Shown here: piece by piece, positions 16,247 through 25,188 of the stretch | Layout: every line of letters starts with the position of its first letter | Numbering within the stretch: position 1 is the stretch's first letter | DNA from: Chloroflexota bacterium | Lineage (GTDB): Bacteria > Chloroflexota > Anaerolineae > Anaerolineales > Anaerolineaceae | Length of the DNA: 64,000 nt | Assembly (NCBI GenBank): GCA_016838895.1 | Contig: JAEKNU010000014.1 | Span: 1 to 64,000, forward strand | Reading direction: 5' to 3' | Notes under the pieces: model-generated | What the model saw: the letters and a program-made list of their open reading frames with translations, nothing else | Database searches by the model: none | What the model was told of the DNA's origin: nothing | Translations under genes and position numbers: made by a program

Positions 16247-17410
16247 TTATTTCAATAAATCCAGATGTTTGGCAAAATGTATTTGTAAATTTTCGGTGTA
16301 CGCGTCAGCATGTTTTTTTAATCTACCATGGATCTCATTGCCAAATAAAATCAGTGCAGAGCCAAACGTGACATGCAAAATCTGGCGTGCATGGAAATCA
16401 TTCAATAAATCAGCCGGCGCTAAACCTGCCTGTACTTTGTCCAATTCGCCAGATACATGATAGGTAGCACGCTCGGCGGGATATTTTTCCAATGACATTT
16501 TCCAGATGCGACCGAATAATGCAGGCTCCTTGACAGCCAATGTGCGCAAGGCTTCCAGATAACTGGTTCCGGCTGTTTTAACATGCAGCAGCTTTCCCCA
16601 ATGTTTGGCGATCAGCGGGTAAACACTGAACTTATCCGAACCGGAGTGTAGGCTGAGTTTATAGGTGCTAAAGTGTTTGGTAACAGCAGCATGCTTGGCC
16701 AGTTCGATATCCAAGGCATCCAGATCACCGATATAGTCCACACCTTTTTCAAAGCGTCCGATGAAGCGCGGTGCCAAACTGGTAAAATTCACCCCGGCAC
16801 GCGTTAATTCATTGACGATGAAATAATGTTCCAGCGGTGTGGTGGGAGCTTCGGTCTCATCCACAGAGGCTTCGAAATCAAAAGAATCTTTCATCTCTTT
16901 GAGCTGCTGATACATCATGATAGTATGATCAATGGCTTTGCCATATTTCGCTATCGCACGCAGCAGGCGCTCTTCATTAAATACGCCCCAGGGCTGCTCA
17001 TTGGCGCTTGCCAAATAAATAGACGAGCGCTCTTCCCATTTTTGGGCAGCAGTTTTCTCACGTAAGATTTGTATGCTGTCAATATCTGCGGCATTGTCAA
17101 CATGGTCACCTGGATCTACAGTGAAAAAAGTAAATCCGGCATCCACGAAAGATTTCATGTCCGCCACGGTTTTCAGATGATCGGCATCTGCACCCCAGGG
17201 GGCATCCCAACCAGCAGCTTCGACTGCTCGCAGGGCATCATCCATGACTTGCTGCGGCGTGCGTCTGGTTCGTGCATTCTCACGCACAGATTGTTGTGCA
17301 AAGATAGGAGCGAAATTGGTTCCCTTCACCGCAGCAATATGACCCGGGGTAGCTAACCCCAATCGATCGCCGAAGCCAAAGGAAGGTCTAAGTTCAAGAG
17401 TAGTTAACAT
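16247..17410 (-). CDS. uxaE: Tagaturonate/fructuronate epimerase
   Basis: The protein matches the UxaE family, which interconverts tagaturonate and fructuronate in organisms such as Thermotoga that lack the classical tagaturonate reductase/altronate route. Recognisable stretches include RPSFGFGDRLGLATPGH at the N-terminus, FTFFTVDPGDHVD and LSLHSGSDKFSVYP. I take the ATG at 17408-17410 (387 aa) because AAAGGA overlaps the earlier ATG at 17420-17422. It sits between uxaC and uxuB, completing galacturonate to tagaturonate to fructuronate to mannonate. Confidence 0.85.
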   Translation of the reverse strand: MLTTLELRPSFGFGDRLGLATPGHIAAVKGTNFAPIFAQQSVRENARTRRTPQQVMDDALRAVEAAGWDAPWGADADHLKTVADMKSFVDAGFTFFTVDPGDHVDNAADIDSIQILREKTAAQKWEERSSIYLASANEQPWGVFNEERLLRAIAKYGKAIDHTIMMYQQLKEMKDSFDFEASVDETEAPTTPLEHYFIVNELTRAGVNFTSLAPRFIGRFEKGVDYIGDLDALDIELAKHAAVTKHFSTYKLSLHSGSDKFSVYPLIAKHWGKLLHVKTAGTSYLEALRTLAVKEPALFGRIWKMSLEKYPAERATYHVSGELDKVQAGLAPADLLNDFHARQILHVTFGSALILFGNEIHGRLKKHADAYTENLQIHFAKHLDLLK

Positions 17411-17453
17411 AAATAATTGCATCCTTTATAGTATTACGGCACGATTGCTGCCG

Positions 17454-18872
17454 CTATGAAAATCGATAGGCTCGTTTCACTAGCCCCACAGTCAATGCCT
17501 GCATCATATCTTCGGCATCCATTTGTGTAATCATGTGGCGCACCAATAATCCGGCTACCCAGTTGGCACTGGCTCTACGCCAGACATCATGCCGTGCAGG
17601 GATCGAGCAAAAAGCACGCGTATCGTCATTGAATCCGGCCGTGTTGTATAAGCCAGCCGTTTCCATTACCTGATCGAAATAGCGCGCCATGCCATTCAAA
17701 CTGTCATGGAACCACCAGGGCGGTCCCAATTTAATAGCAGGATAATGTCCAGCCAGGGTGGCTAATTCACGTGAATAGTTTGATTCATCTAAAGTAAACA
17801 AGATCAATATCAGCCGCGAATCATTACCGTATTTGTTTAATAATGGCCGCAGATTGTTGGTATATTCAGTTGCAACCGGAATATCACAACCCTTATCCAG
17901 TCCAAATTTTTGAAAGATGACCTCGTTATGATTGCGCAATGATCCAGGATGTAATTGCATCACCAATCCATCCTCACAGCTCATCCGTGCCATTTCCATG
18001 AGCATATGTGCGGTAAAGCGTGCCGCATCATCTACACTGGCTTTACCTTGCAATGCAGACTGGAAAATACGTTCGGCTTCTGTTTTATCCATCTCAATTG
18101 TCAGCGGGGCAATCACAGCATGATCCGTAGCAGTTGCACCCATTTGTTTAAAATATTGTCGGCGATTTTCCAGCGCCTTAATATACGAGCCATAATCCAT
18201 GATATTCACATTGCTGGCAGCACTGAGCGCATCAATATTTGTTCGCCAGCCCGCTGCATCCAGATTAACCACATTATCCGGACGAAAACAGGGTACGATA
18301 TTGCCCTTCCAGCCAGAATCATGCATGGCCTGATGCTGCGTCAGCGAATCCTGGGCGGCATCGGTGGTACTCATTACCTCAATATTGAAACGTTCAAATA
18401 GTGCTCGTGGGGCAAATTCAGGGCTGGCCAATTTTTCACTAAGGAAATCGTACATACGATCAGCATTCTCAGTATTGGGGATTTTATCAACACCGAACAC
18501 CTCGCTGAGCGCATGCAGCAGCCACACACCCGAGGGTGTGCCCCTGAATAAATAGAAATTATTACAGAATAATTGCCAAATTTTTCGATGATCGTTTTCC
18601 ACTGCTCCGCCATCCTGTCGCGGTACGCCCAATGACTCGGGTGCAATACCCTGGGAATAAAGCATGCGCGTCACATAATGATCAGGAATAATAAAAAGCT
18701 CCGCCGGTGTGCCAAAATTGGCATGTGGATCACTGAACAAAGCAGGATCCACATGCCCGTGTGGAGAAACAATCGGTAAGTTGCAGATGCCATCGTACAA
18801 CTTACGGGCTGTCAGGCGTTGATCAGGGTCAGATGAGAAGAAACGATCTGTTGATAACAATTTATTTGCCAT
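17454..18872 (-). CDS. uxaC: Uronate isomerase
   Basis: This 472-aa protein is a full-length UxaC of the amidohydrolase superfamily. The metal-binding HGHVD (38-42) follows NLPIVSPHG, and LGPPWWFHDSLNGM plus the C-terminal ARHDVWRR segment are characteristic. It isomerises D-galacturonate to tagaturonate and D-glucuronate to fructuronate, the first cytoplasmic step after GH4/GH28 release monomers. The start follows a GAGG about 12 bases away. Next in the transcript are uxaE (31 bp) and uxuB. Confidence 0.93.
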   Translation of the reverse strand: MANKLLSTDRFFSSDPDQRLTARKLYDGICNLPIVSPHGHVDPALFSDPHANFGTPAELFIIPDHYVTRMLYSQGIAPESLGVPRQDGGAVENDHRKIWQLFCNNFYLFRGTPSGVWLLHALSEVFGVDKIPNTENADRMYDFLSEKLASPEFAPRALFERFNIEVMSTTDAAQDSLTQHQAMHDSGWKGNIVPCFRPDNVVNLDAAGWRTNIDALSAASNVNIMDYGSYIKALENRRQYFKQMGATATDHAVIAPLTIEMDKTEAERIFQSALQGKASVDDAARFTAHMLMEMARMSCEDGLVMQLHPGSLRNHNEVIFQKFGLDKGCDIPVATEYTNNLRPLLNKYGNDSRLILILFTLDESNYSRELATLAGHYPAIKLGPPWWFHDSLNGMARYFDQVMETAGLYNTAGFNDDTRAFCSIPARHDVWRRASANWVAGLLVRHMITQMDAEDMMQALTVGLVKRAYRFS

Positions 18873-18887
18873 ACGAATAGGTTTACC

Positions 18888-19898
18888 TCAATCCGTAACC
18901 AGACGAGCTTTCATCCAATTACTAGTACTGTGAAAATCTGAAACGGCTGTTCCCGGATGTACCAGTTTATCAAATAGTGGTCGATCAGTCTCATCCAGTT
19001 GTTTATCAAGCACAACCAGAGCATCCTCCAGATGCGCCAATGTACGCGGCCCAATAATCGGTGCGGTCACACCCGGTTGATCCTTCAGCCATAATAATGC
19101 CAATTGTGCAGATGTCAGGCCGCGTTCTTCAGCCATATCAGCCACTACTCGGGCAACATCAATTCCCCTTTTTGAAACCCTGCCCTGGCTGATCTTATCG
19201 TCCCAGCGTTTTGCACGAGACCCATCCGGATAATCACCGACCTCATTATAACGACCAGCCAGCACACCCGCTGCCAAAGGTGACCAGGGCAAAATCGCCA
19301 GGTCATATTTCTGGCACAGCGGGATCAATTCATTTTCAATACGCCTATCCAGTAAATTATAAGGCGGTTGCTCACTAATGTAACGATTTAAATTATATTT
19401 CTCACTGAGCGCTATGGCTTCCATGACCATCCAGGCTGGATGGGTGGAACAGCCAATGTAACGCACCTTCCCCGCACGAATTAAGTCATCAAAAGCACGC
19501 AGTGTTTCATCCTGCGGATGGGTCAACGGTGGGCGATGCAGTTGATATAGATCAATGTGATCCGTCTGCAATCGCTTCAGGGATGCTTCACATTCTTTTA
19601 TGATGTGATAACGACTGCCGCCCATCTGATTTGGGCCATCACCCATTTTATTATATACCTTGGTTGCCAAAATAATCTGATTGCGCAGCTTTCGTTCTTT
19701 TAAGAATTTACCAATAATTGTTTCACTTGTACCACGTTTGTATACATTCGCAGTATCAATCATGTTGATACCGGCATCCAATGCACGCTGCATAATCGCG
19801 AAGGAATCTTCTTCGGGTGCAGGGTTGCCAAAATTCATCGCGCCCAAACATAACGGGGCAATCATCACCCCAGATCGTCCTAACTGTCGATATTCCAT
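18888..19898 (-). CDS. Aldo/keto reductase
   Basis: The 336-aa protein has the AKR TIM-barrel signature and tetrad: Asp48 and Tyr53 in MIDTANVYKRG, Lys80 in ATKVYN and His121 in QLHRPP, with a C-terminal NADP-site segment (PIIGPRTLAHLEDAL). It resembles the YhdN/Tas-like AKRs that reduce small aldehydes and keto sugars. Its start overlaps the end of the zinc dehydrogenase gene region with a 1-bp gap. In this operon it may reduce or oxidise a uronate, rhamnose-derived acid or toxic aldehyde; the substrate is unknown. Confidence 0.8.
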   Translation of the reverse strand: MEYRQLGRSGVMIAPLCLGAMNFGNPAPEEDSFAIMQRALDAGINMIDTANVYKRGTSETIIGKFLKERKLRNQIILATKVYNKMGDGPNQMGGSRYHIIKECEASLKRLQTDHIDLYQLHRPPLTHPQDETLRAFDDLIRAGKVRYIGCSTHPAWMVMEAIALSEKYNLNRYISEQPPYNLLDRRIENELIPLCQKYDLAILPWSPLAAGVLAGRYNEVGDYPDGSRAKRWDDKISQGRVSKRGIDVARVVADMAEERGLTSAQLALLWLKDQPGVTAPIIGPRTLAHLEDALVVLDKQLDETDRPLFDKLVHPGTAVSDFHSTSNWMKARLVTD

Positions 19899-19899
19899 A

Positions 19900-20943
19900 T
19901 TAATCTGACCTTAATTCCAGAACAACTTTTATGGTGCGCGGGTCTTCACGGTTTACCTGTTCAAAGGCTTCGCGTATCTGTGTGAGCGATACTACATCGG
20001 TGATCAATAATTCCGGGTGCAGCAAACCCTTGCGCATCATTTGAATCGCTCGCGGGAATTCACCGCGCGTCACGCGTGATGCAATAATCTTAGCTTCTTT
20101 TATTACCAGTGTTTTGAAATGGACTGCCGTTAATTGCTCACCCAATCCAGCAGTGACAATCCGTCCGGCACCGCGAATCATTTTCACAGCCTGCGCCAGG
20201 GGTGCTTCATCACCATGATAATGTCCAACAGCTTCAATCACACAATCTACGCCCAACCCATTGGTTAGCGCCATGATTTCAGCCACAGGATCTTGTTCCT
20301 CAATATTAATTACATGCTCTGCGCCAATCTGTTTGGCAATATCTAAACGAAACGGCTGCATGTCCGTTATGATGGTCATACCGGGTGAAACACTATGACA
20401 CAGCACATCCAAAATGGATAATCCCAGTTTGCCCGCCCCTAATATTGCGACCGTTTCCCCCGGTTGTACCTCACCGCGCTGCAATATATGATGACCCAAA
20501 GCATACATCTCAACCATTGGGGCATGATGCATGGGAATTTCATCAGGCAGATGAAACAGGCGATGCTCTGGAACAGCCACGTACTCGCCATATCCGCCGT
20601 CATCATCCACACCCAATAGACGCAGCGTCTCGCAGGCATTGATATGTCCGCTTAAACAAGCCGGGCATTGATGACAGGATAAAATCGGATCTATCACTAC
20701 CCGGTCACCGACTTTAAAGCCGCTAACTTCAGCGCCTACTTCGGTAATCACACCGCCAAATTCATGCCCCTGTATAGCCGGATATTGCACACGTTCTTCG
20801 AACTCGCCACGATATATATGCAAATCCGTGCCACATATGCCGGCTGCACGGGAGGCGACCAGTACCTCCCGTGCGTTAATAACAGGCGAATTTGTCTCGC
20901 CTATGCGAATATCTTCTTTGCCATACAGAATACCAGCTTTCAT
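19900..20943 (-). CDS. Zinc-dependent medium-chain dehydrogenase (sorbitol/threonine dehydrogenase-like)
   Basis: The 347-aa MDR protein has catalytic zinc ligands in GICGTDLH and GHEFGG, four structural-zinc cysteines (CHQCPACLSGHINACE) and the Rossmann motif LGAGKLG. It starts after GAGGAAAC. Close relatives include L-threonine, sorbitol, galactitol and L-galactonate 5-dehydrogenases. Between kduD and the aldo/keto reductase, a sugar-acid dehydrogenase is likely, perhaps for L-galactonate/tagaturonate or rhamnonate derivatives. That specificity is inference. Confidence 0.8.
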   Translation of the reverse strand: MKAGILYGKEDIRIGETNSPVINAREVLVASRAAGICGTDLHIYRGEFEERVQYPAIQGHEFGGVITEVGAEVSGFKVGDRVVIDPILSCHQCPACLSGHINACETLRLLGVDDDGGYGEYVAVPEHRLFHLPDEIPMHHAPMVEMYALGHHILQRGEVQPGETVAILGAGKLGLSILDVLCHSVSPGMTIITDMQPFRLDIAKQIGAEHVINIEEQDPVAEIMALTNGLGVDCVIEAVGHYHGDEAPLAQAVKMIRGAGRIVTAGLGEQLTAVHFKTLVIKEAKIIASRVTRGEFPRAIQMMRKGLLHPELLITDVVSLTQIREAFEQVNREDPRTIKVVLELRSD

Positions 20944-20953
20944 GTTTCCTCAT

Positions 20954-21721
20954 TTATCGGGTTAACCAACCGCCATCCACTGGAATAATTGTGCCCTGCA
21001 TATAATCAGAGGCAGCGGATGCCAGGAACACGACGGTTCCACGTAAATCATCCGGTGTACCCCAACGACCTGCCGGGATACGCTCCAGAATTGCGGGTGC
21101 ACGCTCGGCATTGGCACGCAATGGTGCAGTGTTTTCCGTTGCCATATAACCCGGGGCTATGGCATTTACATTGACACCATCTTTTGCCCATTCATTTGCC
21201 AACGCTCTGGTGATACCGGCAATGCCGCTTTTTGCAGCAGTGTAGGAAGGAACCGTAATGCCTCCCTGGAAGGATAACATGGATGCAACATTGATAATTT
21301 TACCCGACCCCTGTGGCACCATCACCCGTCCGGCAGCCTGGGAGAGGAAAAAAGCTGCTCGCAAATTGATATGCAGTACATCGTCCCAATCACTCTCGCT
21401 GAAATCCAATGCCGGTGTTCGGCGGATAATACCAGCGTTATTAACCAGAATATCAAGGTGTCCAAATGTGCTGACGATATCACCTACGACTTTATTCAGG
21501 TCAGCTACGCTGGCTTGTAGTAAATCACAAACCACCTGCTCATATTGCCGCCCCAATCCTTTCACGATCTCGGCTGTGGCATCACTGCTGCCACGATCCA
21601 ATCCAACAATATCGGCACCGGCTTCCGCCAGGGCGATAGCCATTCCCTGCCCCAATCCCTGACCAGCGCCAGTAACCAGAGCAACTTTACCGTCTACTTT
21701 AAAAGCATCCAATATCATCAT
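20954..21721 (-). CDS. kduD: 2-dehydro-3-deoxy-D-gluconate 5-dehydrogenase
   Basis: A 255-aa SDR with TGAGQGLGQG, NNAG and the Ser147-Tyr160-Lys164 catalytic set. The segments NVASMLSFQGGITVPSY and AIAPGYMATENT are typical of KduD. KduD reduces 2,5-diketo-3-deoxygluconate (from unsaturated uronates released by lyases and GH105/GH88) to 2-keto-3-deoxygluconate. Two adjacent start ATGs exist at 21721 and 21718. It lies 9 bp after an IolB-type isomerase that probably supplies its substrate. Confidence 0.88.
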   Translation of the reverse strand: MMILDAFKVDGKVALVTGAGQGLGQGMAIALAEAGADIVGLDRGSSDATAEIVKGLGRQYEQVVCDLLQASVADLNKVVGDIVSTFGHLDILVNNAGIIRRTPALDFSESDWDDVLHINLRAAFFLSQAAGRVMVPQGSGKIINVASMLSFQGGITVPSYTAAKSGIAGITRALANEWAKDGVNVNAIAPGYMATENTAPLRANAERAPAILERIPAGRWGTPDDLRGTVVFLASAASDYMQGTIIPVDGGWLTR

Positions 21722-21730
21722 GCACTTTTC

Positions 21731-22552
21731 CTAGTGTCCCAATTCTTTTAACATGTTAACTGTACGTCCAACCCAACCCAAATTGGGGTCATCCTGGGTT
21801 GCCTGTACACGCTGGGTTCCAGCCAGGAACCACAGATAATAGGTGGAGTATCCAGGAGCACTGACCACAGAGTGGTAACCCTTAGGCATCATATGAATGC
21901 TGTTATCTCGAATCGTGAAGTTCTCATTTTCGCCATCGTCATTGTAATAATGGCAAATACCAAAACCATCCGTGGGGCTGACTTTGAAATAGTACATTTC
22001 TTCATGAAAAGCCTGACGTGGTAAATCATCTTCCTGATGCTTATGCGGTGGGAAGGTGCTCCAATTGCCGCTGGGTGTGAAGGTTTCACCCACAATCAAT
22101 CGTCGCGCGGGTAATTCCGGCTGTGCCACCAGGGTTAGGATCTGATGGAAGTAGCGTTTAAAGTTGGCCGCACCCCAAATACCATTAGCAACTTTGGCTG
22201 GTTCAATCACATAAGGCTTGATATCTGTTTCATCGCTAGGGGCACTGGGCATGGCAATTTCCACATTGCCCACAGCCTTGATACTGAATTTAGCGCTGGC
22301 AGGAATATAAACGGAATGCGGTTTACCGGCAAACACATTGGGCCTGCCGCCCACTTTCTCAAATTTCTGACCATTAATTTCAAAAGTGGCTTTGCCGCCT
22401 AAGATCACTGCCAGGATTTCACGATCACCACTATCGGCACTGTGGCTTTCCCCATCAGCCAACTTCAAGAAGGTAAAATCTAATAATTTACATGGATTAA
22501 TGGAGGGTTTGTTCACTCCGGAATTTGAAGTTAAGTAAGTATGGTATTTCAT
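21731..22552 (-). CDS. IolB/KduI-family isomerase, IolB-type sequence
   Basis: The 273-aa bicupin protein resembles IolB (5-deoxyglucuronate isomerase): GNWSTFPPHKHQEDD carries the zinc-binding histidines, followed by EEMYYF and a C-terminal GYSTYYLWFLAG. IolB normally acts in inositol catabolism, but no other iol genes are near. The gene is sandwiched between KDPG aldolase and kduD, exactly where KduI (4-deoxy-L-threo-5-hexosulose-uronate isomerase, same superfamily) is expected. The likely role is therefore the KduI reaction. A strong AAGGAG site precedes the ATG. Confidence 0.8.
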   Translation of the reverse strand: MKYHTYLTSNSGVNKPSINPCKLLDFTFLKLADGESHSADSGDREILAVILGGKATFEINGQKFEKVGGRPNVFAGKPHSVYIPASAKFSIKAVGNVEIAMPSAPSDETDIKPYVIEPAKVANGIWGAANFKRYFHQILTLVAQPELPARRLIVGETFTPSGNWSTFPPHKHQEDDLPRQAFHEEMYYFKVSPTDGFGICHYYNDDGENENFTIRDNSIHMMPKGYHSVVSAPGYSTYYLWFLAGTQRVQATQDDPNLGWVGRTVNMLKELGH

Positions 22553-22564
22553 CGTTCTCTCCTT

Positions 22565-23239
22565 TTATTTAATTCTGGCTTTCTTTACCCAATCAATACA
22601 TTGCGCAGCTTTGGCTGCGATGCTGTCATAATTTTTTTCTTTCAAGGCCTGTGCAGTAATTAACTTACTACCCATGCCAACCGCAACAGCCCCGGCTTTG
22701 ATCCAGGAGCTGATACTTTCTTCGGTTGCATCCACACCACCTGTGGGCATCAAACGATGCCAGGGACAAGGCGCCATGGCCGCTTTAATAAATCCCGGGC
22801 CGCCAATCGTAGCCCCAGGGAATACCTTGCAAATTTCAGCCCCGTATTCTTCTGCAGTGGATATTTCGGTTGCCGTTGCACAGCCGGGTACATATAACAT
22901 TTTACGGCGATTACATAATTTAGCCACCTCGACATTGAAGCTGGGCCCTACAATAAAGTTTGCACCTGAAGCCATAAACAATGCTGCTGTCGGTGCATCG
23001 ATGATAGAACCCACGCCTAAAATCACACTGGGATCCATCTCATTGAATGCTTTTACTAATTCACTAAATACAGGATATGCTTTCTCACCGCGATTGGTAA
23101 ACTCAATTACTTTCGTGCCTGCTTTTGAACAAGCTTTGATAACTTCGATACCTGTTTCCAGATCATCATGATAAAAGAGCGGGATCACACCCACATCCAC
23201 GATTTTATTAATCACATCCAAACGCATATGCTTTGCCAT
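22565..23239 (-). CDS. kdgA: KDPG aldolase (2-keto-3-deoxy-6-phosphogluconate aldolase)
   Basis: This 224-aa class I aldolase has Glu46 in VIEFTNRG, the Schiff-base Lys138 in ICKVFPG and phosphate-binding MPTGGV. It cleaves KDPG to pyruvate and glyceraldehyde 3-phosphate, ending the galacturonate route. Its length is usual for the family. The ATG is preceded by GAGGTGACGGC. The kinases at 12075 and 24128 supply its substrate. Confidence 0.9.
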   Translation of the reverse strand: MAKHMRLDVINKIVDVGVIPLFYHDDLETGIEVIKACSKAGTKVIEFTNRGEKAYPVFSELVKAFNEMDPSVILGVGSIIDAPTAALFMASGANFIVGPSFNVEVAKLCNRRKMLYVPGCATATEISTAEEYGAEICKVFPGATIGGPGFIKAAMAPCPWHRLMPTGGVDATEESISSWIKAGAVAVGMGSKLITAQALKEKNYDSIAAKAAQCIDWVKKARIK

Positions 23240-23263
23240 GCCGTCACCTCTCTAACCAAATTG

Positions 23264-24124
23264 TTATGTTTTTCTTACCGGATTTTGCAATACGCCTAAT
23301 TTTTCGATACTCATTTCGACGATATCGCCATCCTGTAGAAATTGCTTTCGCGCTGCCGCTTCAGGTAACTTTGCCGGTGTACCAGTAGCGATTACATCCC
23401 CTACTTCCAATGTCATTACCTGACTGATATAAGATATCAAAAAGGGTGCTGAAAAAATCATTTTATCGGTATTGATTTTCTGTTTCAATACACCGTTAAC
23501 CCGCAATTCAAGTTCTAGTTGATACAAATCCGGTATTTCATCCGGCGTTACCAGATCCGGACCCATCGGACCGAAAGTATCAAAGCATTTACCCAACATC
23601 CATTGACTGGTACGTTTTTGATAATCACGCGCACTAACATCATTAAACAACGTATAACCTGCGATACACTCCTCGGCTTCCTTTTCGGAAACACAATAGG
23701 CGCGCTTTCCAATCACCACCATTAATTCTGCCTCAAAATCTGCTTGATCGCTGGCTTGTGGAATAATGATTGCCTGCTGATCCGCGATGATGGTGTTGCC
23801 TGTCTTACAAAACAAATTGGGATACTCCGGCAATTCTGTTTTGCCGATGCCGATATGGCCGCTGTAATTATGTCCGATGCACAATATTTTTCCAGGGTTT
23901 GGTACGGGGGCCAGTAATTCAACCTCATCCTCAGCTAAAATCCACTCATTTTTAAAGGAAGAGAGCATTTTCTGCGCCTGCAATATACCTTGTTTGCCCA
24001 GGTTCAAAAAGGATATCATATCCATTGGCAGGTCATTTGAAGCAATATTTAAATCCAATATACCCGCATCCATACGGATACCAATATGCTGTTCCTGTCC
24101 AAACCGAAACGAAATTAAGCGCAT
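23264..24124 (-). CDS. Fumarylacetoacetate hydrolase (FAH) family protein
   Basis: A 286-aa protein with a typical FAH C-terminal domain: CIGHNYSGH, the metal-binding FEAELMVVIGK (two Glu), NDVSARDYQ (Asp) and GDVIATGTPA. Family members hydrolyse or decarboxylate 2,4-diketo acids, including 2,4-diketo-3-deoxy-L-rhamnonate and -fuconate in sugar-acid pathways. It starts 3 bp after the upstream kdgK stop. Since rhamnogalacturonan would deliver rhamnose, a role in an oxidative rhamnose branch is possible but unproven. Confidence 0.8.
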   Translation of the reverse strand: MRLISFRFGQEQHIGIRMDAGILDLNIASNDLPMDMISFLNLGKQGILQAQKMLSSFKNEWILAEDEVELLAPVPNPGKILCIGHNYSGHIGIGKTELPEYPNLFCKTGNTIIADQQAIIIPQASDQADFEAELMVVIGKRAYCVSEKEAEECIAGYTLFNDVSARDYQKRTSQWMLGKCFDTFGPMGPDLVTPDEIPDLYQLELELRVNGVLKQKINTDKMIFSAPFLISYISQVMTLEVGDVIATGTPAKLPEAAARKQFLQDGDIVEMSIEKLGVLQNPVRKT

Positions 24125-24127
24125 CGC

Positions 24128-25162
24128 TTACCTCGAAACCCTTCCTGATGCGTCACCGCCCATCAGTTTTTCAACTTCGCTGACGGTAACTCGATTAAAA
24201 TCACCTGAAATACTGTGTTTCAAACAGGCTGCTGCCGCAGCAAAGTTTAATGCTTTCTGCGTATCCTCTTTGTATGTACGCAGACCGTAAATCAAGCCAC
24301 CCATAAAGGAATCACCACCGCCAACCCGGTCAATAATCGGCAGAATATCATAGGTGGGCGCTTGATAAAATACACCTTCTTTCCATAATACTCCAGACCA
24401 GGTGTTGTGGCTGGCAGAGAGCGACCCGCGTAAAGTAATACAAACCGTATTCAATGATGGAAATTGTTTTACTAGTTCCTCGCATACATAACGATATTGA
24501 TCTGCATCAATTTTCCCTGCGCTAACATCGCTATGAGGTGCCTTAATCCCAAATACTTTTTCTGCATCTTCTTCATTACCCAGTACAACATCACACATAC
24601 CTACCAGTTCAGGCATGATCTCGGCAGGCGTTTTACCCCATTGCCACAATTTGGCACGATAGTTCAAATCCGTGGAAATAGTCAGACCCATCTCGCGGGC
24701 AACTTTCACGGCCTCCAGGCATGCCGCCGCTGCTCCTTCTGAAACAGCTGGGGTGATACCTGTCCAGTGGAACCAATCAGCATCGCAAAAGACCGTTTTC
24801 CAATCTACCAAACCGGGCTGAATCGCAGCCAGGCTGGAGCCTGCCCGATCATAAATTACTTTGCTGGCACGTTGTGAAGCGCCTGTTTCCAGAAAATAAA
24901 TACCAATACGTTCCCCACCACGCAAAATATACTGTGTATCCACACCTAAGCCGCGCAAAGATTGAATACAGGCATCTCCTAAATCATGTGCGGGTAATCG
25001 TGTAACAAACGTCACATCCTGGCCATAATTGGCCAAAGATACAGCTACATTCGCTTCCCCGCCGCCGTATATCGCCTCAAATTTTTGTGCCTGGGCAAAG
25101 CGTTGGAAACCCGGGGTTGCCAGACGCAGCATAATTTCACCAAAAGTAACAATTTTCTTCAT
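24128..25162 (-). CDS. kdgK: 2-keto-3-deoxygluconate kinase (PfkB family), second copy
   Basis: The 344-aa kinase starts MKKIVTFGEIMLRL, a very typical KdgK N-terminus, has YGGGEANVAVSLA, NYRAKLW and the C-terminal VGGGDSFMGG anion-hole motif with catalytic Asp. I chose ATG 25160-25162 because GGAG lies six bases upstream; an in-frame ATG ten codons earlier overlaps the previous stop. It phosphorylates KDG to KDPG. It is closer to canonical KdgK than the copy at 12075. Confidence 0.88.
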   Translation of the reverse strand: MKKIVTFGEIMLRLATPGFQRFAQAQKFEAIYGGGEANVAVSLANYGQDVTFVTRLPAHDLGDACIQSLRGLGVDTQYILRGGERIGIYFLETGASQRASKVIYDRAGSSLAAIQPGLVDWKTVFCDADWFHWTGITPAVSEGAAAACLEAVKVAREMGLTISTDLNYRAKLWQWGKTPAEIMPELVGMCDVVLGNEEDAEKVFGIKAPHSDVSAGKIDADQYRYVCEELVKQFPSLNTVCITLRGSLSASHNTWSGVLWKEGVFYQAPTYDILPIIDRVGGGDSFMGGLIYGLRTYKEDTQKALNFAAAAACLKHSISGDFNRVTVSEVEKLMGGDASGRVSR

Positions 25163-25188
25163 TTCATTCTCCGATATAGATGCAAATC

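Noticed and set aside
22674-23171. 165-aa plus-strand frame
   Set aside because: Antisense to the KDPG aldolase gene, which has intact catalytic residues.
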